Shown here in pieces: positions 34,155 to 42,016 of a stretch of 64,000 nucleotides of DNA (its first letter is position 1; every line of letters starts with the position of its first letter). The translations under genes were made by a program, and so were the position numbers. The stretch is taken from NCBI RefSeq assembly GCF_001592965.1, contig NZ_LRPC01000012.1, positions 248,001-312,000 of the forward strand. The letters run 5' to 3'. The notes beneath the pieces were generated by a model. That model saw only the letters and a program-made list of their open reading frames with translations, was not told the DNA's origin and did not search any database. Origin of the DNA: Roseivirga spongicola. GTDB lineage: Bacteria > Bacteroidota > Bacteroidia > Cytophagales > Cyclobacteriaceae.

Positions 34155-35179
34155 GCGGCTTCTCCTTCTAGCTTGTCTTCTTCAGTACTGTCTATAGACT
34201 CACCCGTAAAGAGCGTTTTTTCTTCCATAGAACGAATACCAATTTCATTGAGATATTTACTGAAAACATTGGTATAGCCGTGGGTGGTGATCACGGTTTC
34301 GGCTTCAGTGGCCTTGATAGCCGAAAGCAAACCATTCCAGTCGGCATGGTCTGAGAGTGCAAAGCCTCGGTCTGCAGCTCTCCGCCTTCGGGTTCCGCGC
34401 AATTGCATCCAGCCTGAGGCGATACCGAGTGAAGCAGGCTTGAATTGTTTCATCCAAGGAGAGTTAATGGCCGAGGGTGGTGCCACAACGAGGCTGCCTT
34501 TGAATTGGTTTTTGTCCATTCCTCGCTCCACTCTTATGGTTTCTGGAAGCTTCAAACCACCAACTCTAAGTGCTTCATTGGTGTTTTCTACTGCTCCATG
34601 AGTAAAGATTTTCCCGATTGAAGCATCTATATTTTTAATTACTCGTTGCGCCTTGCCTAAGCTGTATGCTGTAATGAAAGTTGTTAGGCCTTCTTCCTTG
34701 TTTTTTTTCCACCAAAGGTTAATCTCATTAAAGATTTCCTCTTGAGGCTTCCAATGATAAACGGGTAAGCCAAAAGTACATTCAGTAATAAAGGTGTTGC
34801 ATTTCACTGGTTCGAACGGGGTTGAAATACCATCTGCTTCGGTCTTGTAATCGCCAGAGACTACCCAGGTTTCACCTTTGTAAGAAACTCTAATTTGTGC
34901 CGAACCCGGAATGTGCCCCGCAGGGTGTAAGCTAAATTCTACTCCATTGATAATCAGCTTCTCGCCATATTCAATGCCTTGAACAGAAATGTCCTGACCC
35001 AGTCTAAGCTTCATTACAGGAATACTCATGTGATGCGCCAAGTAATGCTTCATTCCCCACCGTGAATGGTCGGCATGGGCATGTGTGATAATGGCTCTAT
35101 CTACCTTCTTCCATGGATCTATGTATACATTTGCTTGCTCGCAGAATATTCCCGAATCATTAAATTGAAGTAATGGCAT
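34151..35179 (-). CDS. Ligase-associated DNA exonuclease (MBL/beta-CASP fold)
   Basis: A 342-residue metallo-beta-lactamase-fold nuclease. The dinuclear metal site shows HAHADHS (33-39), a histidine in HPAGHIPGSAQI (about 87-98), an aspartate in VVSGDYKTE and a late histidine in LSDHADWNGLL. The beta-CASP part is short, as in the SNM1-like family. It is predicted to trim DNA ends for the ligase that follows. Start and stop overlap (ATGA) with the ligase gene, so the pair is coupled. The gene is divergent from the desaturase gene, with a 200-base intergenic region. Confidence 0.9.
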   Translation of the reverse strand: MPLLQFNDSGIFCEQANVYIDPWKKVDRAIITHAHADHSRWGMKHYLAHHMSIPVMKLRLGQDISVQGIEYGEKLIINGVEFSLHPAGHIPGSAQIRVSYKGETWVVSGDYKTEADGISTPFEPVKCNTFITECTFGLPVYHWKPQEEIFNEINLWWKKNKEEGLTTFITAYSLGKAQRVIKNIDASIGKIFTHGAVENTNEALRVGGLKLPETIRVERGMDKNQFKGSLVVAPPSAINSPWMKQFKPASLGIASGWMQLRGTRRRRAADRGFALSDHADWNGLLSAIKATEAETVITTHGYTNVFSKYLNEIGIRSMEEKTLFTGESIDSTEEDKLEGEAA

Positions 35180-35283
35180 GGGGTTATAACAATTGCAAAG
35201 AACATGAGGTTTTCAGTTTCTAAATATTAAAGGGTTGATCAGCAACCTTATGTGATTGGTGAGTTTCTTTGAAAACTAATATT

Positions 35284-35305
35284 GACCAAAAATCAAATTT
35301 TGGTC
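35284..35305. promoter_or_regulatory. Operator-like inverted repeat before the desaturase gene
   Basis: GACCAAAA, six bases, TTTTGGTC: perfect 8-base arms located 76-97 bases before the desaturase ATG and overlapping its probable -33 region. Likely a repressor or activator site controlling fatty acid desaturation; the binding protein is not identified. Confidence 0.5.
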
Positions 35306-35335
35306 GTGATGAATGGAATCAACTGGCTAAATTTG
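35299..35335 (+). promoter_or_regulatory. Possible desaturase promoter
   Basis: Perfect -7 element TAAATTTG at 35328-35335 with TTTG at 35299-35302. The spacing (25 bases) is longer than the usual 19-21, which could mean dependence on an activator at the overlapping inverted repeat. Confidence 0.4.
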
Positions 35336-35380
35336 CTGTTGACATTACTGACAGAATACAAATAAGAATTACCCCGCTAC

Positions 35381-36430
35381 ATGCAGCATTCACCTTCGGA
35401 AAGAATTGAGTTGGCGAAAGAGAAAATCTTAGCACTCAAAAAGTACGCTCAGGAACACAAAGCGAAAGCTACAATTCAAATCATTAATTCCTTTTTACCC
35501 TTCATTGGAATCTGGACATTAATGTACATTAGCTTAGACTATAGCTATTGGATTACACTTGGTCTAGGCTTAGTCAATGCCTTTTTCTTAGTGCGAATTT
35601 TTATTATTCAGCACGATTGCGGCCATCAGTCGTTTCTCAGAAACAGAAAGGCACAGAAGATTATCGGTTATGTATGTAGCTATTTCTCTGCTATTCCATT
35701 CAATTATTGGTCTAAATCTCACAACGTGCACCATAAGCATAATGGTCAGTTAGAGATGCGAGATATTGGAGATGTTACCACCATTACTGTGGAAGAATTC
35801 AAGAAATTGAGCCGTTGGGGCAGGTTTAAGTATAGAGTTTACAGATCGCCAATAGTGATGTTCTTAATTGGTCCTGTTTACTACCTATTCATACACAACC
35901 GTATAGCATTTATTAAGATGCCTGCCTTTCAGAAAGCTAAAAAATGGTTGGTGTTGAATAACTTCGTTATGCTGGCCATCTTTCTATTCTTTGGTTTTTT
36001 ACTGGGCTGGGAGAAGTTTTTGATCGTTCATCTCACCATTTTGGTGCTTTTTTCAATTATCGCCATTTGGTTCTTTTATGTGCAGCATCAGCATGAGTAT
36101 ACCTATAAACAATGGATGAAGAACTGGGACTATGTGACTTCTGCATTAAGGGGAAGTACTTATTACAAAGTGCCAAAGATGTTCAACTGGCTAACGGGAA
36201 ATATTGGGATTCATCATGTTCACCATTTGAATCCGTTCATTCCAAACTATAACCTGAAGAAGTGTATTGAAGAGAACCCTTGGTTGAACAAATACACTAC
36301 AACCATCAATTTCAAGCAGAGTTTATCTTTAATTACAAATAAGCTTTGGGATGAAGCAGAACAAAGAATGATCAGCTTTAGAGAATTCTACAGGAAAGAA
36401 AAAATGCAACCAGTCAGAGTGAGGTCTTAA
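35381..36430 (+). CDS. Membrane fatty acid desaturase
   Basis: A 349-residue integral-membrane di-iron desaturase that introduces a double bond into acyl chains to adjust membrane fluidity. Hydrophobic segments lie at about 35-75, 95-110, 155-175 and 190-235. Three histidine boxes bind the irons: HDCGH (78-82), HNVHHKH (114-120) and HHVHH (about 276-280). It uses an HDCGH first box, as in the bacterial/plant delta-type acyl-lipid enzymes. It is a single gene closed by a terminator that overlaps its stop codon. Confidence 0.93.
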   Translation: MQHSPSERIELAKEKILALKKYAQEHKAKATIQIINSFLPFIGIWTLMYISLDYSYWITLGLGLVNAFFLVRIFIIQHDCGHQSFLRNRKAQKIIGYVCSYFSAIPFNYWSKSHNVHHKHNGQLEMRDIGDVTTITVEEFKKLSRWGRFKYRVYRSPIVMFLIGPVYYLFIHNRIAFIKMPAFQKAKKWLVLNNFVMLAIFLFFGFLLGWEKFLIVHLTILVLFSIIAIWFFYVQHQHEYTYKQWMKNWDYVTSALRGSTYYKVPKMFNWLTGNIGIHHVHHLNPFIPNYNLKKCIEENPWLNKYTTTINFKQSLSLITNKLWDEAEQRMISFREFYRKEKMQPVRVRS

Positions 36431-36448
36431 TAAGACCTCTTTCTTTTT
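36421..36448 (+). terminator. Terminator overlapping desaturase stop
   Basis: GAGGTCTTAATAAGACCTC hairpin (36421-36439) followed by TTTCTTTTT. The TAA stop lies in the loop region. Confidence 0.85.
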
Positions 36449-36457
36449 GTACCGAAT

Positions 36458-36916
36458 TTAGTCTGGAATCACGGCTATGCATTCTACCTCAACCGCTGCA
36501 CCTAAAGCCAAGCCCTCAACACCCAAGGCAGATCTTGCTGGTTTTTTGTTCGGGAAATATTCTACGTAAACTTTATTGAAATCGCTCCAGCGATTAATGT
36601 CATCTATAAAGATTGTGAACTTAATGGCATTTTCTAGTGAGCTGCCATTCGCTTGCAAAACCTTCTGGATATTCTCCATAATCTGTCTAGATTCTGCTTC
36701 TAATCCTCCTTCAACCAATTCCATTTTTCCTGGAATCATACCCACCACTCCGGACAGGTAAAGCATGTTGTCTACCCGAACGGCATCGCTAAAAGGCAGC
36801 CCCAAAGAAGCCATTTCATCCGACTGATAATATGTTATTTCGGTTTGATTTGGCTTATCACCGCAAGAGCATAAAAGTGTTACAATCACTAAGATAGAGT
36901 AGATAGTCTTTCTCAT
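36458..36916 (-). CDS. Exported RidA-family lipoprotein
   Basis: A 152-residue protein. The N-terminus is a lipoprotein signal ending LLCSC (C18), which is unusual because RidA enamine/imine deaminases normally work in the cytoplasm. The RidA fold is otherwise complete: PFSDAVRVDNMLYLSGVVG (about 42-60), VKFTIFIDDI-type strand, the catalytic arginine in KPARSALGV and the glutamate in VEVECIAVIPD. Trimeric RidA hydrolyses reactive 2-aminoacrylate-like imines. The substrate outside the cytoplasm is unknown. It is divergent from glpK and stands alone. Confidence 0.85.
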   Translation of the reverse strand: MRKTIYSILVIVTLLCSCGDKPNQTEITYYQSDEMASLGLPFSDAVRVDNMLYLSGVVGMIPGKMELVEGGLEAESRQIMENIQKVLQANGSSLENAIKFTIFIDDINRWSDFNKVYVEYFPNKKPARSALGVEGLALGAAVEVECIAVIPD

Positions 36917-36976
36917 TTTGCTGGGTTGATCCGATAAAAATGATAATTTAGGAAACTCACCAATTGGAAACTATCC

Positions 36977-38467
36977 ATGTCTAAATATATCATTACCATC
37001 GATGCCGGAACAACCAGTGAAAGAGCTATTCTTTTTAACAGAAAAGGAGAGTTAGTAAACGTTTCGCAAAGAGAATTTGAGCAGTTCTATCCCAAGCCTG
37101 GGTGGGTTGAACATAGCCCCTTAGAGATCTGGGAGACCCAAAAGTTTACCGTTAATGAAGTACTGGAGAAGCAAGGTGTTCATGCATCTGATATTGCGGC
37201 CATTGGTATTACAAATCAGCGGGAAACTACTATTGTTTGGGATAGAAAAACAGGTAAGTCTATTCACAAAGCTATTGTTTGGCAAGATAGAAGAACGGCT
37301 AAGTTTTGTGAAAAATTAAAGGCTGATGGTCATGCTGAAGCCATTCAAGATAAAACTGGGCTTCTGATTGATGCCTATTTTTCTGCCTCTAAAATTCGCT
37401 GGATTCTAGACCATGTTGATGATGCTCAGGAGAGAGCTGAAAAAGGAGAACTAGCTTTTGGAACGGTTGATAGTTGGTTGTTATGGAAGCTCACCAATGG
37501 GCAAGTTCATGCTACAGATGTAAGCAACGCCAGCAGAACTATGCTGTATAACATTCATGATCTGCAATGGGATAATGAGCTGTTGAAGCTTTTCAATATA
37601 CCTGAATCAATGTTACCAGAAGTCAAGGAAAGCAGCGCACTGTATGGGCATACAGATGCTGGCCATTTTGGTGCTGAAATACCTATTTCTGGGATAGCGG
37701 GCGATCAGCAATCTGCCTTGTTCGGGCAAATGTGTACAGAGCCAGGTATGGTGAAGAATACTTACGGAACGGGCTGTTTTATGGTGATGAACACAGGTGA
37801 TGAAGTCATTAAGTCGAAACATAAATTGCTCTCAACCATTGCTTGGCAAGTGAATGGTAAGGTGCAGTATGCATTGGAGGGAAGTATTTTTATTGGTGGA
37901 GCTATTGTTCAATGGCTTCGAGATAATGTCCACTTTGTTGAGAATTCACCTCAGATAGAGGCACTCGCCAGAACAGTTAAGGACAACGGAGGTGTATATT
38001 TTGTTCCAGGATTCGTAGGTCTTGGCGCTCCGCATTGGGACCAATATTCAACGGGCTTGATGATCGGGTTAACGCGAGGTACTCAAAAGGGGCATATTGC
38101 TAGAGCTGCACTTGAAGCCATGGCCTTGCAGAGTATGGACGTAATCAATACCATGGCCAAAGATTCTGGAATTGAGTTAAAAGAGTTGAGAGTTGATGGT
38201 GGAGCTTCTGCCAACAATTTGTTAATGCAAATACAATCGGATGTTACTGATTTAGACATTGTTCGTCCTGAAATTGTGGAGACAACCGCTCAGGGCGCTG
38301 CTTTCTTGGCAGGTCTGGCTGTTGGTTATTGGGAGGATATGGAGGAAATCAAATCCATCTGGAAAGTTGATAAGAAGTTCAGTCCTTCGGGCAAAGACAT
38401 TAGCCAATTAAAACACAATTGGGCGCGCGCTGTTGAAAGAGCAAAGGCTTGGGTTGAAGAAGAGTAA
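36977..38467 (+). CDS. glpK: Glycerol kinase
   Basis: A 496-residue FGGY-family kinase that phosphorylates glycerol to sn-glycerol 3-phosphate. It has the phosphate-binding TIDAGTTSERAILF (8-21), GITNQRETTIVWD, VWQDRRTA, a GIAGDQQSALFGQ loop with catalytic aspartate, KNTYGTGCFMVMNTG, and LRVDGGASANNLLMQ. Length is standard. It is the first gene of glpK-unknown-glpD. No glycerol facilitator gene is in the window. Confidence 0.97.
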   Translation: MSKYIITIDAGTTSERAILFNRKGELVNVSQREFEQFYPKPGWVEHSPLEIWETQKFTVNEVLEKQGVHASDIAAIGITNQRETTIVWDRKTGKSIHKAIVWQDRRTAKFCEKLKADGHAEAIQDKTGLLIDAYFSASKIRWILDHVDDAQERAEKGELAFGTVDSWLLWKLTNGQVHATDVSNASRTMLYNIHDLQWDNELLKLFNIPESMLPEVKESSALYGHTDAGHFGAEIPISGIAGDQQSALFGQMCTEPGMVKNTYGTGCFMVMNTGDEVIKSKHKLLSTIAWQVNGKVQYALEGSIFIGGAIVQWLRDNVHFVENSPQIEALARTVKDNGGVYFVPGFVGLGAPHWDQYSTGLMIGLTRGTQKGHIARAALEAMALQSMDVINTMAKDSGIELKELRVDGGASANNLLMQIQSDVTDLDIVRPEIVETTAQGAAFLAGLAVGYWEDMEEIKSIWKVDKKFSPSGKDISQLKHNWARAVERAKAWVEEE

Positions 38468-38469
38468 TT

Positions 38470-38967
38470 ATGTGGAGATACACGTTGATTTTGATTTTTC
38501 TTACTACGTTTTCTGTTCATGGACAGACAATTGAGGCTGAAAAATTCAAATTTGGAGACTTGGGTTTTCGGTCTTCTAAAGAAGAAATAGTTAAAGTGTT
38601 TGGAGAACCAAAGCGGATCAGTGAGCCTAATTATGAGTGCGGATTTCTGTCTAGTTCTGAACAAGGCAAGACCTTTTATCTCTTAGATTATAAAAAAATA
38701 CAGTTTGTAGGTAATGAAAAGGATGGCTACGTTATAGACAAATTTAATCTGACTTATGGAATGTCATTTACCTATGATGGTGTAAAACTGGATATGGATA
38801 GTGATCTCGATAAACTTATTGAGGTTTTTGGAATGGAATTGTTTGGTTCGTTTCATGACTCTTCAACGGATAGTAAGCTCATAAGATTTCAAGACTCTGA
38901 CGATGGAATTATATTCTATTTAAAAGATGGAAGGCTTAGTAAATTAAGTTATTGGTCACCTTGTTAA
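38470..38967 (+). CDS. Secreted protein of unknown function within the glp operon
   Basis: A 165-residue protein with a signal peptide (about 1-18, cleaved after VHG). The mature part reads as alternating strands: FKFGDLGFRSSKEEIVKVFGEPK, where GxRSSKEEIxKxFGEP is like the small SmpA/BamE-type lipoprotein fold, then YVIDKFNLTYGMSFTYDGVKLDMDSDLDKLIEVFG, a second similar half. It lies 2 bases after glpK and 9 bases before glpD, so it belongs to the operon. A link to glycerol uptake is possible but not shown. Confidence 0.65.
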   Translation: MWRYTLILIFLTTFSVHGQTIEAEKFKFGDLGFRSSKEEIVKVFGEPKRISEPNYECGFLSSSEQGKTFYLLDYKKIQFVGNEKDGYVIDKFNLTYGMSFTYDGVKLDMDSDLDKLIEVFGMELFGSFHDSSTDSKLIRFQDSDDGIIFYLKDGRLSKLSYWSPC

Positions 38968-38976
38968 GGAGATGAT

Positions 38977-40554
38977 ATGAAAAGAGAGAAAATGCTGAAA
39001 AGGCTCAAGAAAGAAAAAGGGCCATGGGATATAGTTGTTATTGGAGGAGGAGCCACTGGATTGGGGATAGCGGTAGATGCTGCCTCACGTGGTTACAAAA
39101 CGCTTTTGCTTGAACAGCATGACTTTGCTAAAGGTACTTCAAGCAGAAGTACTAAACTGGTACATGGTGGAGTGCGATACCTGCAGCAAGGCGATATTTC
39201 TCTCGTGCTAGAAGCCCTAAAAGAAAGAGGGCTGATGATTAAAAACGCTCCCCATTTGGTGAAAAATCAGGCTTTTATCATTCCGAACTATGAGTGGTGG
39301 GATGGCCCATTTTATCAGGTAGGCCTCAAGGTTTACGACCTCATGTCTGGTAAGCTGGGTATTGGTTCGTCCAAAAAGCTATCTAAAGAAGAAACCATTG
39401 AACATATTCCGACAATCGATCAGAAAGGCCTTAAGGGTGGAGTAGTTTATTACGATGGGCAGTTCGATGATGCTCGAATGGCACTTTCATTGGCCAAAAC
39501 CGCAAAGCAGTTCAACGCAGTAGTACTCAATTACTTTGAGGTGATAGAGCTTAAGAAAAATGAAGAAGGCATTATTTCAGGTGTTAAGGCGAAGGACCTA
39601 GAGAGTGGCAAGGTTCATAATATAGAGGCCAAAACGGTAATAAATGCGACAGGTGTTTTTGCCGATCGGATCAAGAAAATGGATGAACCTGACATTAAGG
39701 AGATGATTCAGCCAAGTCAGGGAATTCACTTGGTGGTTTCTAAAGAGTTTTTGCCAGATAAATATGCCATAATGGTGCCTCAGACCAAAGATGGACGTGT
39801 GATGTTTGCTGTGCCTTGGCACGACAAAGTAGTTTTGGGAACTACGGATACCATGAAAGAAAGGCCTGAACTTGAGCCAGAAGCTTTGCCAAGTGAAGTA
39901 GATTTTATCCTAGAAACAGCAGGTCAGTATTTGGCCAAACAACCTACTCGAGAAGATGTGTTGGCGGTGTTTTCTGGGCTTCGGCCTTTGGCTAAACCAG
40001 AAGGGGAGGGCAAGTCTACTAAAGAGATATCTAGGCACCACAAGGTGATGATTTCTCAGTCTGGACTAATTACAATTATTGGTGGTAAATGGACTACCTA
40101 CCGAAAAATGGCAGAAGATACTGTAGACAATGCTATTTTAATTGGTGCATTACCAGAAAGAAAATGTATTACCTCTAACCTGCCAATTTATGGGTATGAT
40201 CAAAATTTAGATATCACAACTGATCACTTGGCTGTGTATGGTACGGAAAAATATCAATTATTAGAGCTAGAAGAAGAGGAGCCAGCTTTGGCAGAGTTCT
40301 TAAGTGAAGATATTCCTCTGAGAAAATCTCAAGTAGTTTGGGCTGTAAGAAATGAAATGGCCAGAACTGTTGAAGATGTTCTGGCCAGAAGGGTAAGGGG
40401 TTTGTTTTTGAATGCTGAAGAATCACTCAGGATTGCTCCAGAAGTAGCATCGATTATGGCTGCTGAGCTGAATAAAGAAAAAGACTGGGTTGAAGATCAG
40501 CTAGCATCTTTTAAAGAGGTAGCGGCCCATTACACAATTGATGTAGGTTATTAA
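38977..40554 (+). CDS. glpD: Aerobic glycerol-3-phosphate dehydrogenase
   Basis: A 525-residue FAD enzyme that oxidises glycerol 3-phosphate to dihydroxyacetone phosphate and passes electrons to quinone at the inner membrane. The N-terminal FAD site is DIVVIGGGATGLGIAVDAASRG (split: DIVVIGGGATGLG then IAVDAASRG, about 19-40). It has SSRSTKLVHGGVRYLQ, a VINATGVFAD segment, and LITIIGGKWTTYRKMAEDTVD for the substrate phosphate. The C-terminal helical domain (about 420-525) is complete. It is the last gene of the glpK operon. Confidence 0.96.
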   Translation: MKREKMLKRLKKEKGPWDIVVIGGGATGLGIAVDAASRGYKTLLLEQHDFAKGTSSRSTKLVHGGVRYLQQGDISLVLEALKERGLMIKNAPHLVKNQAFIIPNYEWWDGPFYQVGLKVYDLMSGKLGIGSSKKLSKEETIEHIPTIDQKGLKGGVVYYDGQFDDARMALSLAKTAKQFNAVVLNYFEVIELKKNEEGIISGVKAKDLESGKVHNIEAKTVINATGVFADRIKKMDEPDIKEMIQPSQGIHLVVSKEFLPDKYAIMVPQTKDGRVMFAVPWHDKVVLGTTDTMKERPELEPEALPSEVDFILETAGQYLAKQPTREDVLAVFSGLRPLAKPEGEGKSTKEISRHHKVMISQSGLITIIGGKWTTYRKMAEDTVDNAILIGALPERKCITSNLPIYGYDQNLDITTDHLAVYGTEKYQLLELEEEEPALAEFLSEDIPLRKSQVVWAVRNEMARTVEDVLARRVRGLFLNAEESLRIAPEVASIMAAELNKEKDWVEDQLASFKEVAAHYTIDVGY

Positions 40555-41010
40555 TTACTCTTTGATTTCTACTAGATTCACCATGTCTGTAGTGCCAAGC
40601 CTTTTCACCGTTATTTGATCTCCTTCAAATTGTAAAAGAACAATTACTGAGATTTTATCCTCTTGGCCTTTCCACTTTAAGTTGTTGTCAATGTTTTCAT
40701 TGAGTTTCATCTTTTTGAGCTTCATGTTCGTGTCGTTTCTCACACTCATTAGGCAAGATTTCCCTCTTCTGTCTACCAAAATTTGAAGTCCTAAATAACC
40801 CTCAGCTTTTTTGAGCATTTTATCGTCCCAACCCTCAGTAATTACTTGAGTTAGAACTTTGTCTTCTATCTCGGCAATAATGCTGGTCTCTTCAAATTTG
40901 AATTCATCCAAATAGCAATTGTCGAATTTTTCTGGATAAACATGCTGCGCATTTAAGCTTCCTGTTGCTATAAATGCAATTAGCATACAAATTACAGTAG
41001 TTGGTCTCAT
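40555..41010 (-). CDS. Secreted protein of unknown function
   Basis: A 151-residue protein with a signal peptide (cleaved after LNA at about 21). The central part, EGYLGLQILVDRRGKSCLMSVRND, resembles the beta-strand with DxxG turn of TonB C-terminal-like domains, but the fold is incomplete. Two cysteines (in FDNCYLDEF and KSCLMS) may form a disulfide. Its stop codon touches the convergent glpD stop. No firm family. Confidence 0.6.
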   Translation of the reverse strand: MRPTTVICMLIAFIATGSLNAQHVYPEKFDNCYLDEFKFEETSIIAEIEDKVLTQVITEGWDDKMLKKAEGYLGLQILVDRRGKSCLMSVRNDTNMKLKKMKLNENIDNNLKWKGQEDKISVIVLLQFEGDQITVKRLGTTDMVNLVEIKE

Positions 41011-41341
41011 GATATGAATTTCAGAAGAATCAGTAAGGTCACAAAATCATCAACCGATTTTCTAGCTGGCACGATTGTATTTTTCTACTAAAACCTGTCC
41101 CCTTAATAAAACTCAAATCGCTCATGGTTATGATTTTTATAGGTGATATAAAATTCTTTGTTCTGTCAGTTAAACATTAGGAATAGGTGGTCTTTTCCTG
41201 TTTTTATTTTATTGAGGAGTGTTTTTGTTGCGTGGATAAGAATTATGTATGGCTGTAGAAAACGTTTGCAAAGAAAAATTTTGAAAAAAAATCTTGAAGT
41301 CTTTGAACTATTTATGACTTCGTTACGTCTATCTTGCAGTC

Positions 41342-41369
41342 GGAAACTCCGAGTAATTCTAAAGTTTCC
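41342..41369. promoter_or_regulatory. Operator-like inverted repeat before tetR
   Basis: GGAAACT (41342-41348) and AGTTTCC (41363-41369), perfect 7-base arms over 28 bases, end 14 bases before the regulator ATG. Size and place suit a TetR-family operator for autorepression of the efflux operon. The rest of the 41011-41383 gap has no supported gene. Confidence 0.5.
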
Positions 41370-41383
41370 TCGGTTTAATTAGG

Positions 41384-42016
41384 ATGGAAGTAAGAGATAA
41401 AATAATTGAGAAGGCGGGAGAACTAATGCTTCAGTATGGAGTGCGGACGGTAACCATGGACGATATTTCCAGAGACCTCGGTATTTCCAAAAAGACGATC
41501 TACCAGTATTTCAAAGACAAGAAAGACCTTATAAATCAAATTACTGACTCTTTTTTGAGTATGGAACGCGATAGGTTCGGTTCTGTAGAAACTGAATGTG
41601 TAGACAGCGTGCATTCACTCATGCTCATTTCACAGTGCCTGAGAGAGTCTATGAAAGACATGAAGCTGAATGTGCTCAACGACCTTCAAAAGTTTTACCC
41701 AGAAGCGTGGAAAATGTATGAGTCTTTTAAGAAAGACACCATGCTTTGCTCTATTACTAGGGTAATTATTAGAGGTCAGGAAGAAGGATACTTCAGAAAA
41801 GAACTAGACCCTGAATTGATGGCTTATGTGAGGATTGAGCAGGTTCAGGCAGTAATGTTAAATCAACACTCTCTTCCGAGAGAAAAATATACCCTTACAG
41901 AGGTGCAAATGCAGTTGTTCGATCACTTCGCGCACGGTTTGTTCACCATAGAAGGTCATCAACTTTTTAACCAGTATACAAAAGAAAAACTCAAACAAAA
42001 TGAAACGCTCAATTAG
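41384..42016 (+). CDS. TetR/AcrR-family repressor of efflux operon
   Basis: A 210-residue regulator. The N-terminal helix-turn-helix is clear: IEKAGELMLQYGVRTVTMDDIS, RDLGISKKTIYQYFKDKKDLI (about 8-50). The C-terminal helical part binds an unknown ligand; two cysteines (VETECVD, MLCSIT) lie in it. The gene overlaps the following tolC-like gene by 17 bases, so the repressor is produced with the pump. This is the usual arrangement for multidrug or envelope-stress efflux. Confidence 0.93.
   Translation: MEVRDKIIEKAGELMLQYGVRTVTMDDISRDLGISKKTIYQYFKDKKDLINQITDSFLSMERDRFGSVETECVDSVHSLMLISQCLRESMKDMKLNVLNDLQKFYPEAWKMYESFKKDTMLCSITRVIIRGQEEGYFRKELDPELMAYVRIEQVQAVMLNQHSLPREKYTLTEVQMQLFDHFAHGLFTIEGHQLFNQYTKEKLKQNETLN

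Noticed and set aside
41158-41382. Open frame of 74 codons before tetR
   Set aside because: It covers the operator and AT-rich promoter region and has no protein-like composition.
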